64,000 nucleotides of DNA from Brachyhypopomus gauderio (GCF_052324685.1 NC_135213.1:37816138-37880137); one strand, 5' to 3'; shown: positions 1 to 12,700, numbered from the stretch's first letter. Notes: generated by a model not told the origin, from the sequence alone. Numbers and translations: made by a program.

Positions 1-3000
1 CTTAAAGGTGTTCATATTTTACGTTTGTGGAGGATGTCCTTCACTGTAAACCTTGTCTTCTACAGTGTACAAGAGTCTGACAGGGGATATTATTTTTGCC
101 GAGCATCTAATTCTTACCTGCACAGAGCTGTAGCCTCTAGAAAAATCTTCTTGGAAGTTCTCGGTATGTGATCACGTTGAATCATTTAACAGTATACCAT
201 GGTTGTACAGTATATTAGCAGTTAATTTTGTTTTTAAATAGTTTGAATAAAACAAAAAAAAATTGTATTTTGATGTCATTTTACGTTTGTTACGTTTGTA
301 TGTTTTAAAGCTTGGTGAGTCTTTCTGTTGATTTCTCTAAGGCAGGAGTATATGGTTTGGGCCCATTGTCTGTGTGGTTCCTTCTGTTCGCCAGCTCCCC
401 CGTCTGTGACTATCTGGCCCATGGCAGTGACCTCTGCAGTGGGAGGCGAGGTGGTGCTCCAGTGCCAGGTGTCAGGACACCCTGTTCCCTCCATAGAGTG
501 GTCGAAGCAGGGCCATTCAGCAAGAACAGGAGGCAGGATAATCACGGGGTATGCCCCGCGGGATGGCCTTGTAAACCAGCAGCTGGGCTAGACATTTGTG
601 CGGTGGTCACAGTGTTGCTTTGTGTGCAGCGTAAGGAACGCCACCCTCTACATCTCCGCAGTGAGGATCTATGATGAAGGTTTTTACACCTGCACGGCAT
701 CCAACTCTTTGGGACAGGACAAGAAGACCACAGCCCTGCGGGTTTCTGGTAAATCCAACACTTTAGCCACAATGCTGATAACATAGCAGAGGTTTCAGCA
801 GCTAATCACTATCATTTCACGTTTTTGTCATACTCTGATAGTTCATCAATAATACTGCTGCTACCAACCCTCAATTCACTCAATCCAAGCTCGAGTTACT
901 CAGACCATGTCATCACCTTTGCAGTGCTGGGCTGTGTGTAAGTTATTATCCATACCTGGTAGTCCACACCATCACTTGCTTACTGGTTGCAGTCAAGCCT
1001 GTCATCGTGAGGTTTGAGGAATCGGCAAATGTGTCTAAAGGAGGCACCATCACTCTCCCGTGCCGAGCTGAGGGACACCTGCCCGTGAAGTACACTTGGA
1101 ATAGAAACACCCTTCACACCCCTCTGCGTCCTTCACCACGGATACATGTCGATGGTGAGCCAGTGATCATACACGGCTTATCAATCTAACCCATCCTGGA
1201 TGATGCTCTTTCACTGAACACAGATTTATTTTTTTTATAATTTGAATTACAGCAACATTTATTGCTATCGCAGACAATGGAACCCTCCAGATCTCGAATG
1301 CCGACCAGTCAGATATGGGAGAATACTACTGCACTGCTCAAAATGGTGTGGGTCAAGACAGGAGAAAAGCCACAGTAATAGTGCTGTCTGGTAAGCGCAA
1401 ACTGTGTAAAAGATGCTACAGTCATGTAAAAAGTCTACCTATCTGATGTTGTAGCACTGATCGCTGAACTTAATCCATTTGATTGAATCCCCCAAAAGCT
1501 GAAACTGAGGAGAACGTGTTATCTTCTGTAAGTAGCATGTGGGCATCTGTGCTGTACTGCCATCCCATTTAAACCTCATTGATGTGATTTTTGGTTAGTG
1601 TTCACCCACTATATTGTTCTCATCAGATTGTAGTATTTCTGCGCTCCATGTCTGTGTACTACACACCACAAGCAGGATGTACTGTAGCCTTCACAAGGAG
1701 ATGAGATGAACTGTGGTAGTTTGTTTTTCTCAAAAACCTTTTAGGTCCAAGAAATCAACCCAAAACATTCAGATTTCAACATTTATAGCAATTTTAAACA
1801 TTCAACAAAAAAAGAACCACCTTTGTCCCGCTCCTCAAACACTCCAGGCATGTATATGACGTCCAACATCTTCAATAAAGAAAAACATAATTTGATTGCC
1901 TTGTGTTACTTACTTACTTTTCCCTTCACTTTCACAGTGGTAGATGTTTCCCTGAAGGACTCACCCACACATCCTGTCAGTGCCTCAACTCCATATATCA
2001 CCCGCAGTCACAAGGGCATGAACAGTGCAGGAAAACAGCTGTATGAAAACAACCAAAAATCAACAGAGCCATCACTTTCCAAACCTATACAACCTTACAC
2101 ACAACCTCTAGAACCAATACAACCTTACACACAACCCCTAGAACCAATACAAACTTACACACAACCCCTAGAACCAATACAACCTTACACACAACCCCTA
2201 GAACCAATACAACCTTACACACAACCCCTAGAACCAATACAACCTTACACACAACCCCTAGAACCAATACAACCTTACACACAACCTCTAGAACCAATAC
2301 AACCTTACACACAACCCCTAGAACCAATACAACCTTACACACAACCCCTAGAACCAATACAACCTTACACACAACCTCTAGAACCAATACAACCTTACAC
2401 ACAACCTCTAGAACCAATACAAACTTACACACATCCCCTAGAACCAATACAACCTTACACACAACCCCTAGAACCAATACAACCTTACACACAACCTCTA
2501 GAACCAATACAACCATACACACAACCCCTAGAACCAATACAAACTTACACACATCCCCTAGAATCAATACAACCTTACACACAACCTCTAGAACCAATAC
2601 AACCTTACACACAACCCCTAGAACCAATACAACCTTACACACAACCCCTAGAACCAATACAACCATACACACAACCCCTAGAACCAATACAAACTTACAC
2701 ACATCCCCTAGAACCAATACAACCTTACACACAACCCCTAGAACCAATACAACCTTACCCCCAACCCCTAGAAACACATAGACAAATCAAAAACATGCAT
2801 ATTACTTCTACTATTTTGATCGAATCGAACTTGCAGCAGTCAACACTTGGTCCACCACGCCTGCAAACCTCAGCACTACCTACATACACCCTGTCCTCTA
2901 AGGGAATGAGTCAACTTCCAGACTCATATCAGAATAATTTCTCTCCCACCCCATTGGCTGAGGCAGATGGTTATCTTACCCAGACAGCTAGGTTCACAGG

Positions 3001-6000
3001 TTCTGATAAAAACAGTACTGTTACCCCAGAGCCAATGGAGGTCCAACAGAATTGGAGTCAGTCCAGTGAGCAACTTACCGTCACCAAAGCATCAAAGACA
3101 AATTATACAGAACTTGTAGAAACATTGAAGAAAAATACCTCCAAGGCCCCTATGAGGACCACGGACAACAATGCCAGGTGAAGTATTACCTTTGGAGTAA
3201 TTTACATTGGTACTCTTGCATACATTGGTCACTGTAAAAAGTTAAAAAGTGGTAACTCAAATATTTTGATTGTTAGTGGTTTCTAGCATTGATAAAGTCT
3301 TTGTGTTTGTCATAGTTCTGCATTATGGGAGCTTTGAAAAGTGAGACTCAAGTGTCCCCTGTTACAAGTTTGAGCATTTGCAGGGACATCTTTTTCTTTT
3401 TTTGTGGCCCACCCCCCCCCCCCCCCCCCCATCTTTGGAGGACAACTTAGTGTTTATGTACAGATCAAATTATAACAATTCTGTATAATACAGTACAATA
3501 GTCCAATTGGGGTTAGGTGGACCATACAGGAGAAGAGAGAAAAGAGGGGGGGAGAAATCACACAGCTCAAATTACCACTGCAATGGTTCACCAACTGCTG
3601 TTCCTAAAAGATGAGCAGAAAGTGTACCTAACACACACAGCACAAATGACTGTGATGTATGTGTATGTAGAGGGTTTTCCATCCACCGAGTTTTTGCGCA
3701 TTTTGAAAATGCGCATGAAAAAAGCTGGAATTCGAAAATTCGAAAAAAGCCCCAAATATCGCAAAAAGATTTTTACGCTAGGAGGAGGTGGAAAAGTTAG
3801 ACTATCGCATCTCCAAAATTCAAAAAAACTGGATGGAAAAGGGTTTTTCGCATAAACGATGACGTATCATGCCTCAAGTCATGTGGTTCTGTACATGATC
3901 GCGATGTAAAGATGGCAAATGCATGCAAAAACAGTTCTGGAGAGAGCAAAAATTGAATTTAACTTCTCCATGTATAGAAAAGAAAAAGAAAAAAATGTTT
4001 CAAAACCTCAACGTGCAAAAATGCGTAACTGCCAAATGGACGTAAAACCATTTTTTTTTTCAGTTTTGGCGTCCTCTCACGTGATCTAAAGTTTATTCGC
4101 ATAACTGTAATGAATGGAAACAAGGCTTAATTCGCATTTTTTTCTGCCGAAACTTGGAAATTGCGCATTATTTTTTCGAAAGGTTTGGATGGAAACCCAG
4201 CTGGTGTGAGTGTGTGTGTTTATGCAACATAGGATAAATGTACAGAATGTACTTACCAGCAAGGGTAGAAAGTTGTGACAACATTCCCCCAGAGGCCAAA
4301 GGACCCGGGAATCCCACCCGCCCACGGCTCCTCCAGGAGCAGTGGAGTCCCAGAACCACACTTCTCAGTGACCCCCGCATGCCCGCCCCAGCGGGTGGGA
4401 GAGGGAGACCCGGACAGTACCCTCCCAACCACGGAGCGCAGGCCCAGGGGAAACAGAGCCACCCCCCAAGATGACCCCACCACGGGCCAGCAGCAAGGCC
4501 CCAGCGCCAGCAGGGCCCCCCTCCCGCACAGGAGCCCCGAGCCGCCCCGTACCACAACCGCCCAAGGGAGCGGGCCAACCGCCACACCGGAGCACCAGGC
4601 CGGGCCCCGAAACCCCAAGGCACCCCCCCCGGTTTCGGGGGTTTCGGGGCGGGGAGAATTAACCACAGGGCAGCAGCCAGGAGAGGCCCGGGCACGACAA
4701 GCCCCAGACCCAGAACCAGAACCAGCTGTCCTCACACATACTCAATCTCATATATACATTCACCCGCACACCTTCACCCCATATACACCCAGACATTCAC
4801 ACCCATATACTCTCCTACATACATATACACACCCCCTTATATACACCCTCATTATATATACACCTACACACAACCATATACACACACACCCACACTCACC
4901 CTCATATGTAGACCCTCACACATATATACACCTACACGCACATGTACATCCACACAAACATATACACTCCCACACACATTCACCCACACCCATATACACT
5001 CTTACAGACATATACACCCACAAATGTACTTACACATTCACCCATATATACACCCCCCCCCCCCCCAGTCTAGCCCCGTCCAATATCTGCCCCGGCAGGG
5101 AGCAGGAAAGGGGTGAAAGAAGACCTTCCCACCCCTCCACCCCCAGTGCTGTGTTGTGTGTAGGTGTTGGTGTATATGCATGACAGGTGCTGGAACAAAC
5201 GTGGGACATTGGTCAGTGTTTGTCCACACCGTCCCCTCAAAGGCCCTCAATGTCTAAAGTGCAGTAAAAACTGTGGTGAACCATGGCAGCAGGCCCACCT
5301 CGTCAACCTCTGGGTAACATGCCCGCCCCCCAGGATCATAAATGTATGAGTACTGTGTGTGTGTTTGTATGTGTGGGGGGGGGAATACGTAGATCCAGAA
5401 GAAATGTTCCTCTGGAAGAGGAGAGCCAGGGACATCTTACTGTGTGCTGTTGAACCTTCAGGGAGAAGAGTTGGTTACCTGCGCTTCAGAAACATGACAT
5501 CCCCATCGTGGTTGGAGTGGGTCTTTCCTTGGCATTTATCTTCATCACCATGGCTTTCTATTCCTTGTTTCGGCAAAATGACCCCGCCGTCCCTCCCTCA
5601 GGAAGAGGGGGTAAGAGAACCTGTCTGACTCATTCAGAACTGCCCCAATACCTAGTAGCGCAGGTCATTCCAGTAACAGGACATTACAGGACACTAGTAG
5701 CCTACTGTCTCCTGCAGCTTCCCGAGGTGTTGGTGGTCAGGGCAGACATGGCGAGCGTCTTGCAGTTGAAAAGACATACGATAACAAGTAAGTCTTGCCG
5801 ACGCCGTCCGTCTGAGGTGTGGGCGTAAAGTACCTGTCTGTCGGATCAGGCCTCCTGAGTGGTGGTGTCCAACACGAATGTTCCACTTCCCTTCAGGGCG
5901 TTTGAGGATGACAGCGTGGTTGCTGTTATTGAGCAAAGCCCGAACACGTCAGAGACTCGAGCACGACCTCCACCCTCCAGCCCCTCCACCTTGATGATGG

Positions 6001-7154
6001 AGCCATCTTACGACGACATACAAGAGGAGGTGCAGACCATCCAAGACCTCCCAGTCATAGTAGAAACGCACCCGGAGTCCTCTGATGAGGAACAGGTCAG
6101 AGACGTTTAAAAATGAAATGTGCCGTATTTGTCAATTGTGATTTTTTACACCGCAATCGAAATTTGTCCTCCGCTTTTAACCCATCTGTGCAGTTAGAAC
6201 ACACACACACACACTAGTGATTACTAGGGGGCTGTGGATCACACATGCCCAGAGCGGTGGGCAGCCCTAGCCCGGCGCCCGGGGAGCAGTTGGGGTTAGG
6301 TGCCTTGCTCAAGGGCACCTCAGTCATGGCCTCAGGTCTGGGAATCGAACCCACAACCCTCCGGTCACAAGACCAGTTCCCTACCACTGTTAATGTTAAC
6401 GTAATGTTACGAGTGTGTTGATAAAGCGTGCCGCAGGAGGATGAAAATACTGCCAAAGCATTAACGTTTAGGGGGAGATCTTTGAATGACTCCCTATTAA
6501 TATTGTTTAGCGAGAATAGTATTACAGTTACTCTGTGCTTGGCCACAGTCTAAGCTGACGACAAACTTGGTCTCATCGTTGCATTACATCATACAGCAGC
6601 TGGTTGTCAGAGCAGTTACATAGTTTTCCAGTCCAGCCGGCTTTGTCCTTAGAACAAACTCCATCAGGCTGCAGACGTAGCAGCAGCGTGACGCTGTGAC
6701 CCGTGTCTCCGTGTCCCAGTTAGAGACCTCGTTTGAGGACGGCAAGGCCACGCCCTCCCCGCAGTCTGACGTCCGGCTCCGGTGTCTGGAGGACTGGAGG
6801 AGCCAGGATTTCAGCCAGTACCAGGAGGCCCACTCGCCATCACCTCCACCCCAGTCCCGGCCGCCGGTCCCCCCCGAGGAGGGCCTCCGCACCTCCCTCA
6901 CGCTGCAGACCCACGAACCCTGCATGACGCCGCTCCATCACAGCCTCAGCATCTCCCACACCTCCTCTCCCCTCCTCCTCTCTCACTCCATCTCCCTGGG
7001 CTCCACCTCCGTGGCTGTGGACGTGCGCTTCTACCCGTCCACCTCCGGCTCCGACAACCCCACCCCCTGCTCCACCTTCAGCCCCCCCGGGCCTCACACC
7101 AGCTCCAGGGTGGAGCATGAGCCAATGGCTGCTTCCACACAGCAGGGCAAATAA
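1..7154 (+). CDS. Immunoglobulin-superfamily single-pass membrane protein, 5' end outside window
   Basis: Exons: <1-163, 395-548, 630-748, 993-1154, 1253-1390, 1938-3177, 5462-5610, 5718-5787, 5897-6095, 6720-7154. All junctions agree in phase, giving 942 residues from the window edge; the true left border of the first exon is unclear. Seen in order: the end of one Ig domain (YYFC), two complete I-set-like Ig domains each split over two exons (LQC...FYTC and LPC...YYC), a 1240-base exon coding a Thr/Pro-rich stalk with about 23 copies of a 10-residue repeat, one hydrophobic segment (IVVGVGLSLAFIFITMAF, exon 5462-5610) and a cytoplasmic tail of about 245 residues rich in Ser, Pro and acidic residues. 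By architecture it is a cell-surface adhesion or receptor protein with its N-terminus outside. I do not recognise the orthologue. No kinase, ITIM or FN3 domain is evident. An AATAAA overlaps the stop codon. Confidence 0.85.
2083..2770 (+). repeat. Coding 30-bp tandem repeat (PYTQPLEPIQ type)
   Basis: About 23 head-to-tail 30-bp units lie inside exon 1938-3177 and encode a 10-residue unit (P/T)YT(Q/H)PLEPIQ. No indel breaks the 30-bp register. Variants are single substitutions (P to T, Q to H, one P to S), and the TYTH variant recurs at intervals, which suggests higher-order block duplication. The repeat should form an extended proline-rich stalk between the Ig domains and the membrane. The copies are so alike that the array is probably young and variable in length. 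Confidence 0.95.
3412..3430. repeat. Poly-C tract
   Basis: An uninterrupted run of about 19 C in the intron between the stalk exon (to 3177) and the transmembrane exon (from 5462). Otherwise intron positions 3178-3670 show nothing recognisable. Confidence 0.9.
3672..4198. mobile_element. Non-autonomous DNA transposon-like element with imperfect terminal inverted repeats
   Basis: The left end (GGGTTTTCCATCCA) and right end (TGGATGGAAACCC) are inverted copies, and both are followed inward by TTTTTGCGC/GCGCATT-type A+T-rich sequence. The interior has no convincing transposase. It sits in the intron before the transmembrane exon of the Ig gene. I could not define a target-site duplication with confidence, so the family is not assigned. 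Confidence 0.6.
4255..5350. repeat. GC-rich block followed by CA/TA-rich low-complexity sequence, probable dispersed repeat
   Basis: Positions 4255-4730 are unusually rich in C and G with many Pro/Arg/Gly-type open frames on both strands. Positions 4730-5060 are a degenerate CACAYA/TATACAC tract, 5055-5068 is poly-C, and 5069-5350 is moderately GC-rich. Composition differs sharply from the flanking intron. It resembles retrotransposon-derived DNA that I have seen in fish introns, but no reverse transcriptase is visible, so the class is inferred. The open frames here are compositional and are not called as genes. Confidence 0.45.
6113..6405 (-). mobile_element. tRNA-derived SINE, copy A
   Basis: Read on the minus strand, the head carries a perfect RNA polymerase III B-box-like GGTTCGATTCC (complement of the GGAATCGAACC near 6350), then a conserved body (GCACCTAACCCCAACTGCTC reversed near 6290), a CA stretch, and a tail ending near 6113. 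It lies in the Ig-gene intron 6096-6719. Three more copies are in the window. Confidence 0.8.
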
Positions 7155-7176
7155 AATGAGCAGGTCAGGGTTGGTA

Positions 7177-8028
7177 CAGGGTTCGTACGGTCATGAAAAA
7201 CCTGGAAAAGTTATGGAATTTGAAAATAGCAATTTCCAGGCCTGGATAAGTTTTGGAAAAATAAAAAATACTCAAATGTTTTGGAAAAGTCATGGAAATT
7301 TGCTTGACACAATAAATGTATGTTGTTCTGATAACCGGAAGAAAAAATTAATAAATATAATATAGCCATTTTTTTTCATTGTGCGGACCGCTAACGTAAC
7401 TTCACACATTAGTTCACTGCGTTAGCGTCGGACTCTTGTAGATTGTACTTTGATGTAAATCAGCGTAATGCTGGTAAATGCCGATTAAACAATGACTGCT
7501 TCAGTTGGACAAATACAAGCTATGGCTTGTGAAAGACAAGGACACGGGGCGTGCAAAATGTGCACGGTTAACGATGGAGTTAGAGACTGAAAAGATTTAG
7601 ATACGTTTTGATCGTAAACACAGTATAGAAAAAAAAACTAACGATGTCCTCGTGCGTACAACGCGAGAAAGAGCGATCGTGTTGCCGAGATGGGCTGCAG
7701 TGGAGCCTGTGCTGCCTCAGCTTATCGTACACAACACTCCACTGTGCTGCCACTGCTCCTCCGTGCACGCGCGAAATAAAAAAAAGTAGGTCGTAACTCC
7801 GGTTTATATTGATATTGAAAATACGGTAAATGTTTATTTTTTCAATTAAACCACGTGGCTTGTCATTAATTTATGATATACTGTGGAATTTTGGCCTGGA
7901 TTTTTTCTTATTTTTCATGTCTACACATATGTTTAGAGAATGTATAGTCATTAAAATTTGCCTCAAAGTCATGGAAAAGTCATGGAAAAGTCATGGAAAT
8001 TGATTGTCAAAAAAGTGTATGAACCCTG
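7177..8028. mobile_element. Non-autonomous DNA element in the 3' UTR of the Ig gene
   Basis: An 852-bp element whose ends are inverted (CAGGGTTCGTAC at left, GTATGAACCCTG at right), flanked on both sides by TTGGTA (7171-7176 and 8029-8034). Repeated 'AAGTCATGGAAA' words fill both terminal regions. No transposase frame is visible. It starts 22 bp after the Ig-gene stop codon, so it is presumably transcribed as part of that 3' UTR. The short identical flanks are taken as the target-site duplication. Confidence 0.75.
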
Positions 8029-8034
8029 TTGGTA

Positions 8035-8794
8035 CCCACCCAGTTCTGGTATGTATTCATACAGGTCACTTTGTTGAAAAAAGATGTGGCTAAAATGTGC
8101 TTTTTTTCCCCATTGTTTGAAGGTGCTGATGTTTCTCCTCTGATGTCACGGCTCTCGTGACTCTGGTTGAAGTGAACATGTACAACATCTACAGAGGAGC
8201 AAACTAAAACCAGGCATGGTGGTACCAATACCTGTTTCTAATTCTCTTCTAATGCCAAGAATCTTTAATATATTTTTGTCTTAATGCTCAGAAATGACAA
8301 GGAACTTGAAAGCATTTTAATTTGTTTATGTAGCATTTTTTAATTAGTAATGTAACCGATAGGAAATAACCTGCTTTTAGAGACTGGACAGCACTGATGT
8401 GTATATTCTGATCAAGGGGGACATTATATGGTTTATTAGTGGGGATGGTTGACCATGTACAAATGTGGTGACATTTTTCTAGTGCAATATCAACATGACT
8501 GTTACATTTACCAAAGGCTGTTCTGTGATTTATGTCCTTATAAAAAAGATTTTACATCAGTCGAAATATTACAGCAAGTAATGCCAATGGCATCAAATTA
8601 TCTTGTTAAAATTTAAATTCAGGTCTTTACACGCCTGTTAATACAAGTTAATAGTTCTGTGATCTATGTTGACGTATTTGTATTCCAGGCTGGTGTTTGT
8701 TGCAGACATTATATAAAAGTTTTGAATGAGTCAGACATTTTAAAGAGTAAAAAAAAAAAGTACTACACGGAATCCTGTTCGTTTTTCAAATGAG
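8035..8794 (+). other. Probable 3' UTR of the Ig-superfamily gene
   Basis: A+T-rich DNA without open frames of note, between the transposon and the paired poly(A) signals. It holds no recognised repeat. Assignment as 3' UTR depends on the poly(A) signal at 8809 being used. Confidence 0.45.
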
Positions 8795-8814
8795 TTTATT
8801 AGGCCTGCAATAAA
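8795..8814. terminator. Back-to-back poly(A) signals of two convergent genes
   Basis: TTTATT at 8795-8800 is AATAAA on the minus strand, the best signal downstream of ptgs1. AATAAA at 8809-8814 on the plus strand is a candidate signal for the Ig gene. Only eight bases separate them, so cleavage sites would lie inside each other's transcripts. Confidence 0.55.
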
Positions 8815-9752
8815 ATGCAGATGTGGTGAAAATACTTTGTCATTCTTTGTGTTTACACTTTGTTTTTCGTGGTACACAACGTGTGTGCATTTGTTTCAAG
8901 GAATATGACGTTTCTCCCATGTCTGTGAGCTAGAAGAAATAATGTCTAGGAGAAATAAAGTAATCAAACAAACACCTCTGAACACCAATAAAAACAATGT
9001 AGTCTCGTAACAAAAAGAAATAAAGTCATAATCAAGTACAGTTATAATCTATGGAATTAATGGAATTAAAGATCTATACTCTAACTGCAGAATCGCAACT
9101 AACTGGTTTTTACAGGCAGTTGTGTGCTGAAGTGCAAGAATGAAATGACAAAGATCATTCATTTAGGTTTGACAAAACAATTGTTCCTAATTCATCACAT
9201 CACACTCAGAAATGAATTTTCAGCAGCCTGCGTCTTCATACTTTAGACCCTATTTGCACACTTCAAAGTTTGGACATTGACTGGAGCCAATGGTCGTTTA
9301 CAACCTACAGTCTTAATCGTTTTTAGATGCTTAGCCACCTCAAATGAAAACGGCTTCCTCCTTCCTCTCCAATAATGGCGAAACACAAAGTCATTCAGCA
9401 CAAAATAGCTTCTAGGAAAAGGATCTTTTCTGTTAAAAAAATAAACCCTGAATATTAAGATGCACAGCCATGTGCTTCTGCTGTGACTTCAGAGTGGTCT
9501 TTACCAAGATAACGATTAGGGGATCGTGTCCCAAGACTGGCCTCTTTGGCATTCATTCAATCAAGACATGTGGTGCTCTGCTCTCTACATACATCACCTC
9601 TACATAAATAGGCTTTTTGATTCTTACCGTTGATAAAATATACCAATACAACAGAATACCAACGAGTCTGCAGACTGTGTAAACATACATTTTGTGCAGT
9701 GTAACAACCTCTTCATCAGCACAGTTGTATTTTTCTTGGTTCTCATGTTGGG
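8815..9752 (-). other. 3' UTR of ptgs1
   Basis: About 0.95 kb of A+T-rich sequence between the ptgs1 stop codon and its first good minus-strand poly(A) signal. No open frame of note. AU-rich stretches are present, but I see no dense AUUUA cluster. Confidence 0.6.
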
Positions 9753-12700
9753 CTAGAGTTCAGCATGGGGGGGTTGTTGATGATGCGGAGAACCTGGCAG
9801 GGGAACCTGGAAAGACACGTATGGACACCACTTGGTGTTGAGGCAGACGAGTTTCTCCAACGATGCGCTGTTGACCACGTCAAAGCCAATCTGACCACCA
9901 AATGTACTTGGCTTCCAGTACTCCGGAGAACATATGGGGTTGCCGAAAAGGCCCTTCAGGGAAAACGGCGACCCCATTTCCACCATGCTCTCCCCAAAGA
10001 TGGCGCCGGAGCGGGTCTTCTCCAGCATGAGCGCTGGGTAGAACTCCATACCATCAACGTCTCCATACAGCTCCTCCAGCTCCTTGGCAAGTTCCTTGTC
10101 ACCTGGGGGAAAAAGGCAATCGGTTCAACGTTCACTTTGTCACCTCTTCTCTGAAGACCACCGATTATAATGTGGATAATGGAGGCACTTGCATGCAAGG
10201 ATCATTATAGCAACACAAAATTTGAATTTTTGCACTGGACTTTAATACAACTGCGGTATATTCCTTATATGACATCAGTGTTACATCAACCAACCAAGGC
10301 TGCGATGTCTTTGATGTTATGACTACACGGTTGAGCACTCAAACTTTTACTAAACATTTACATTTCATCTTAAGGTGTGGGAGAAAAACGTGTGCTCACT
10401 GTGACCTTTAGCCTTTATCTCGGTTTTGTTCATGGCTGAGTTCATACAACACTTCTCACAATCTCACATACCAAGAGTAAACTTAATGTTGTGAGCATTG
10501 GTTTATATGACAGCCTGGAAAAAATGCAAGTGTTTTAAGGAACCCTAAATTTGACAAACATGCTGGATGAATAAGGATGACGTATAGAAATCAATCTTCC
10601 AGCTTTACAATGGTACAGTACTAAATGAGAAAGGCGTGTGGATACCCGTGAATTCGATGAAGGACTTGTACGGTTTCAGGTTGAATCTCTTGCGGTACTC
10701 ATTGAACGGCTGAAGTCGAAGTTCTCTGGATTCTTTAATCACTGCTTCGGCTACTTTGGTCACCACGCGGTGGATATTATGCCCACCTCCAATCTACGAA
10801 AAAAGAATAAACATGTATCTCACTGGCATCTGTCCAACAGTTTAGTGCAGTGTAATTTGTTTTGAGGTTTGATCCATTTTGCTTATTAAAAGCAGGACAA
10901 GAATTTGAATGAAATGGTTAACAACTGCATAAAGACCTTTTCCATATTTCTCCACAAGAGCTTTCCTGACTGGTCTCCGTTACACTAAACACTTCATGTT
11001 CCACATAGCTCAAGGTTGGTGAATACCTAAAATATTTTACCAGATGTGTGTCTGCTAATGTCACTGGGGAACGCGAGACCAGACTAGCGTTTCTCAGGAA
11101 TGAAAAGGGACCATCCATCCGGTTCTACTGCTAACAGGGATCAAATTCAAGCTGTGTGAATTCCCGAAACTCACGGTCCACCCCTTTAAAAATGCAACAC
11201 AAACACCACAGGCGACCTCCACCCAGTTCCGAACACTTCCACCCCAAAAGCCCACCTGTCCGGCTTGCTGGGTGGAGAAGGCCTGCACGAGTTTCTCTAC
11301 TCCGTAGTGCACGAGGATGGAGGTGTTGTAGATGAAATGCGAGTAAGGGATCTCTGTGCCATCGATGAGGAAGCTGTCCGGCATGAGCGGGTGCCAGTGG
11401 TACAGCTGGTTGAACTCCACAGCGATGCGGTTCTGGTACTGGAACCGTGAGTTGAAGAGAAGCGCCGGGTCGAACTTCAGCTTCAGGAGGTAGGCGCTCA
11501 GGTGCTGGACGTATTCCTCGATCACGATGCGGATGGTCTCACCTACACAAGAGCAACAGACAAAATGCTCACAAAAATATTTTTTTCTTTTTCATTAGCA
11601 AATTAATTTTTCAGCAACATTTGCTGGCGATTTACAACACTGCTTTATTAGAAATGTCCAATTACCAAATGACCATGATGGAAATAATGAGGGGGGGTCT
11701 GGATAGTAATCAATTCATGGATAATCTGTTGGTTGGGTACTTCATTTAAAGATAATAATCGGTATGGTGATTTAGGCATATATATGGTTAATTTAGGCAT
11801 ACATTTAGTCTCTTGATAGGTTAGTTCATTTATAATCAGTTTGGTGGTCTGGCAGTTCATTTACACACAAATATTGATATGGCAATCTGCTGGTTCAATT
11901 ACCAATAATGATCAGTCTGGTGGTCTGGAAGAGCTGTTCGTCATCCCAGGTGGGATGCTCGGTCTTCAGGATGTCACAGACGCGGTTGTGCTCACGCAGC
12001 CACAAGGTGGCGTACATGCTGAGACCAGGGAGCAGGCCAAAGACTTCCTGGCCTATGGCCATCTGCTGGTCCGGGGGCACTGATGGGGGGTAGCTCATGT
12101 TCACCTTCGTCTCGGCCACAGTGGGCGGGTACATCTCTCCCTTTATGATCTTACAAACAGGATATTAGCAGGTGAACGTGATACCCACAAGACAACAGGG
12201 AGAACAAAGACGTTCCTTATCTGCAGAGAATGCTGGCATCTCAACAACTTTTGCAGCAATAAGCTCAAACATGTTTACTGTGCACACCTGGTGTGTGACT
12301 ACGGCATATCTCGACTAGACCTCGTGTAGAACGAGGTTTCATGTTTAGTCACTGGGGATCTTCAGAAACACATGAGAAACCCATCAGAAAGCTCGCAGTC
12401 AGAGACCAGCATACAGGGCAGTGCTGAAAAACTGCCTTCACAGGATGTGACTTTGGAAACATTATGCATAGAGACCCTAAACGTGGACTGATAAGCAATG
12501 ATTTTCAGTGAACAGAAACCTGCATGCAATTTGTGCAGGTGTTGCCGTTCAGGAAGAGTGTGGTTGCCAGTACGTACTCGCCGGTACGTCAAAGGCGAGT
12601 TCGTGAATCACTGCGGTTCCAGCTGACCCGCTGCGTGAGCTCAGAGGCCCGGTGAGCGTCGCTCCACTGGGCGATTGTGAAACATTGCAGACATCGCACG

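Noticed and set aside
2085-2777. 230-aa open frame on the minus strand, Val/Leu/Cys-rich
   Set aside because: It is the mirror of the 30-bp coding repeat; an unbroken 30-bp period keeps other frames open. The plus-strand exon fits splice phase and protein context.
4168-4735. Several Pro/Gly/Arg-rich frames on both strands
   Set aside because: Caused by high GC content in a probable repeat inside an intron; no start context, splice sites or domains.
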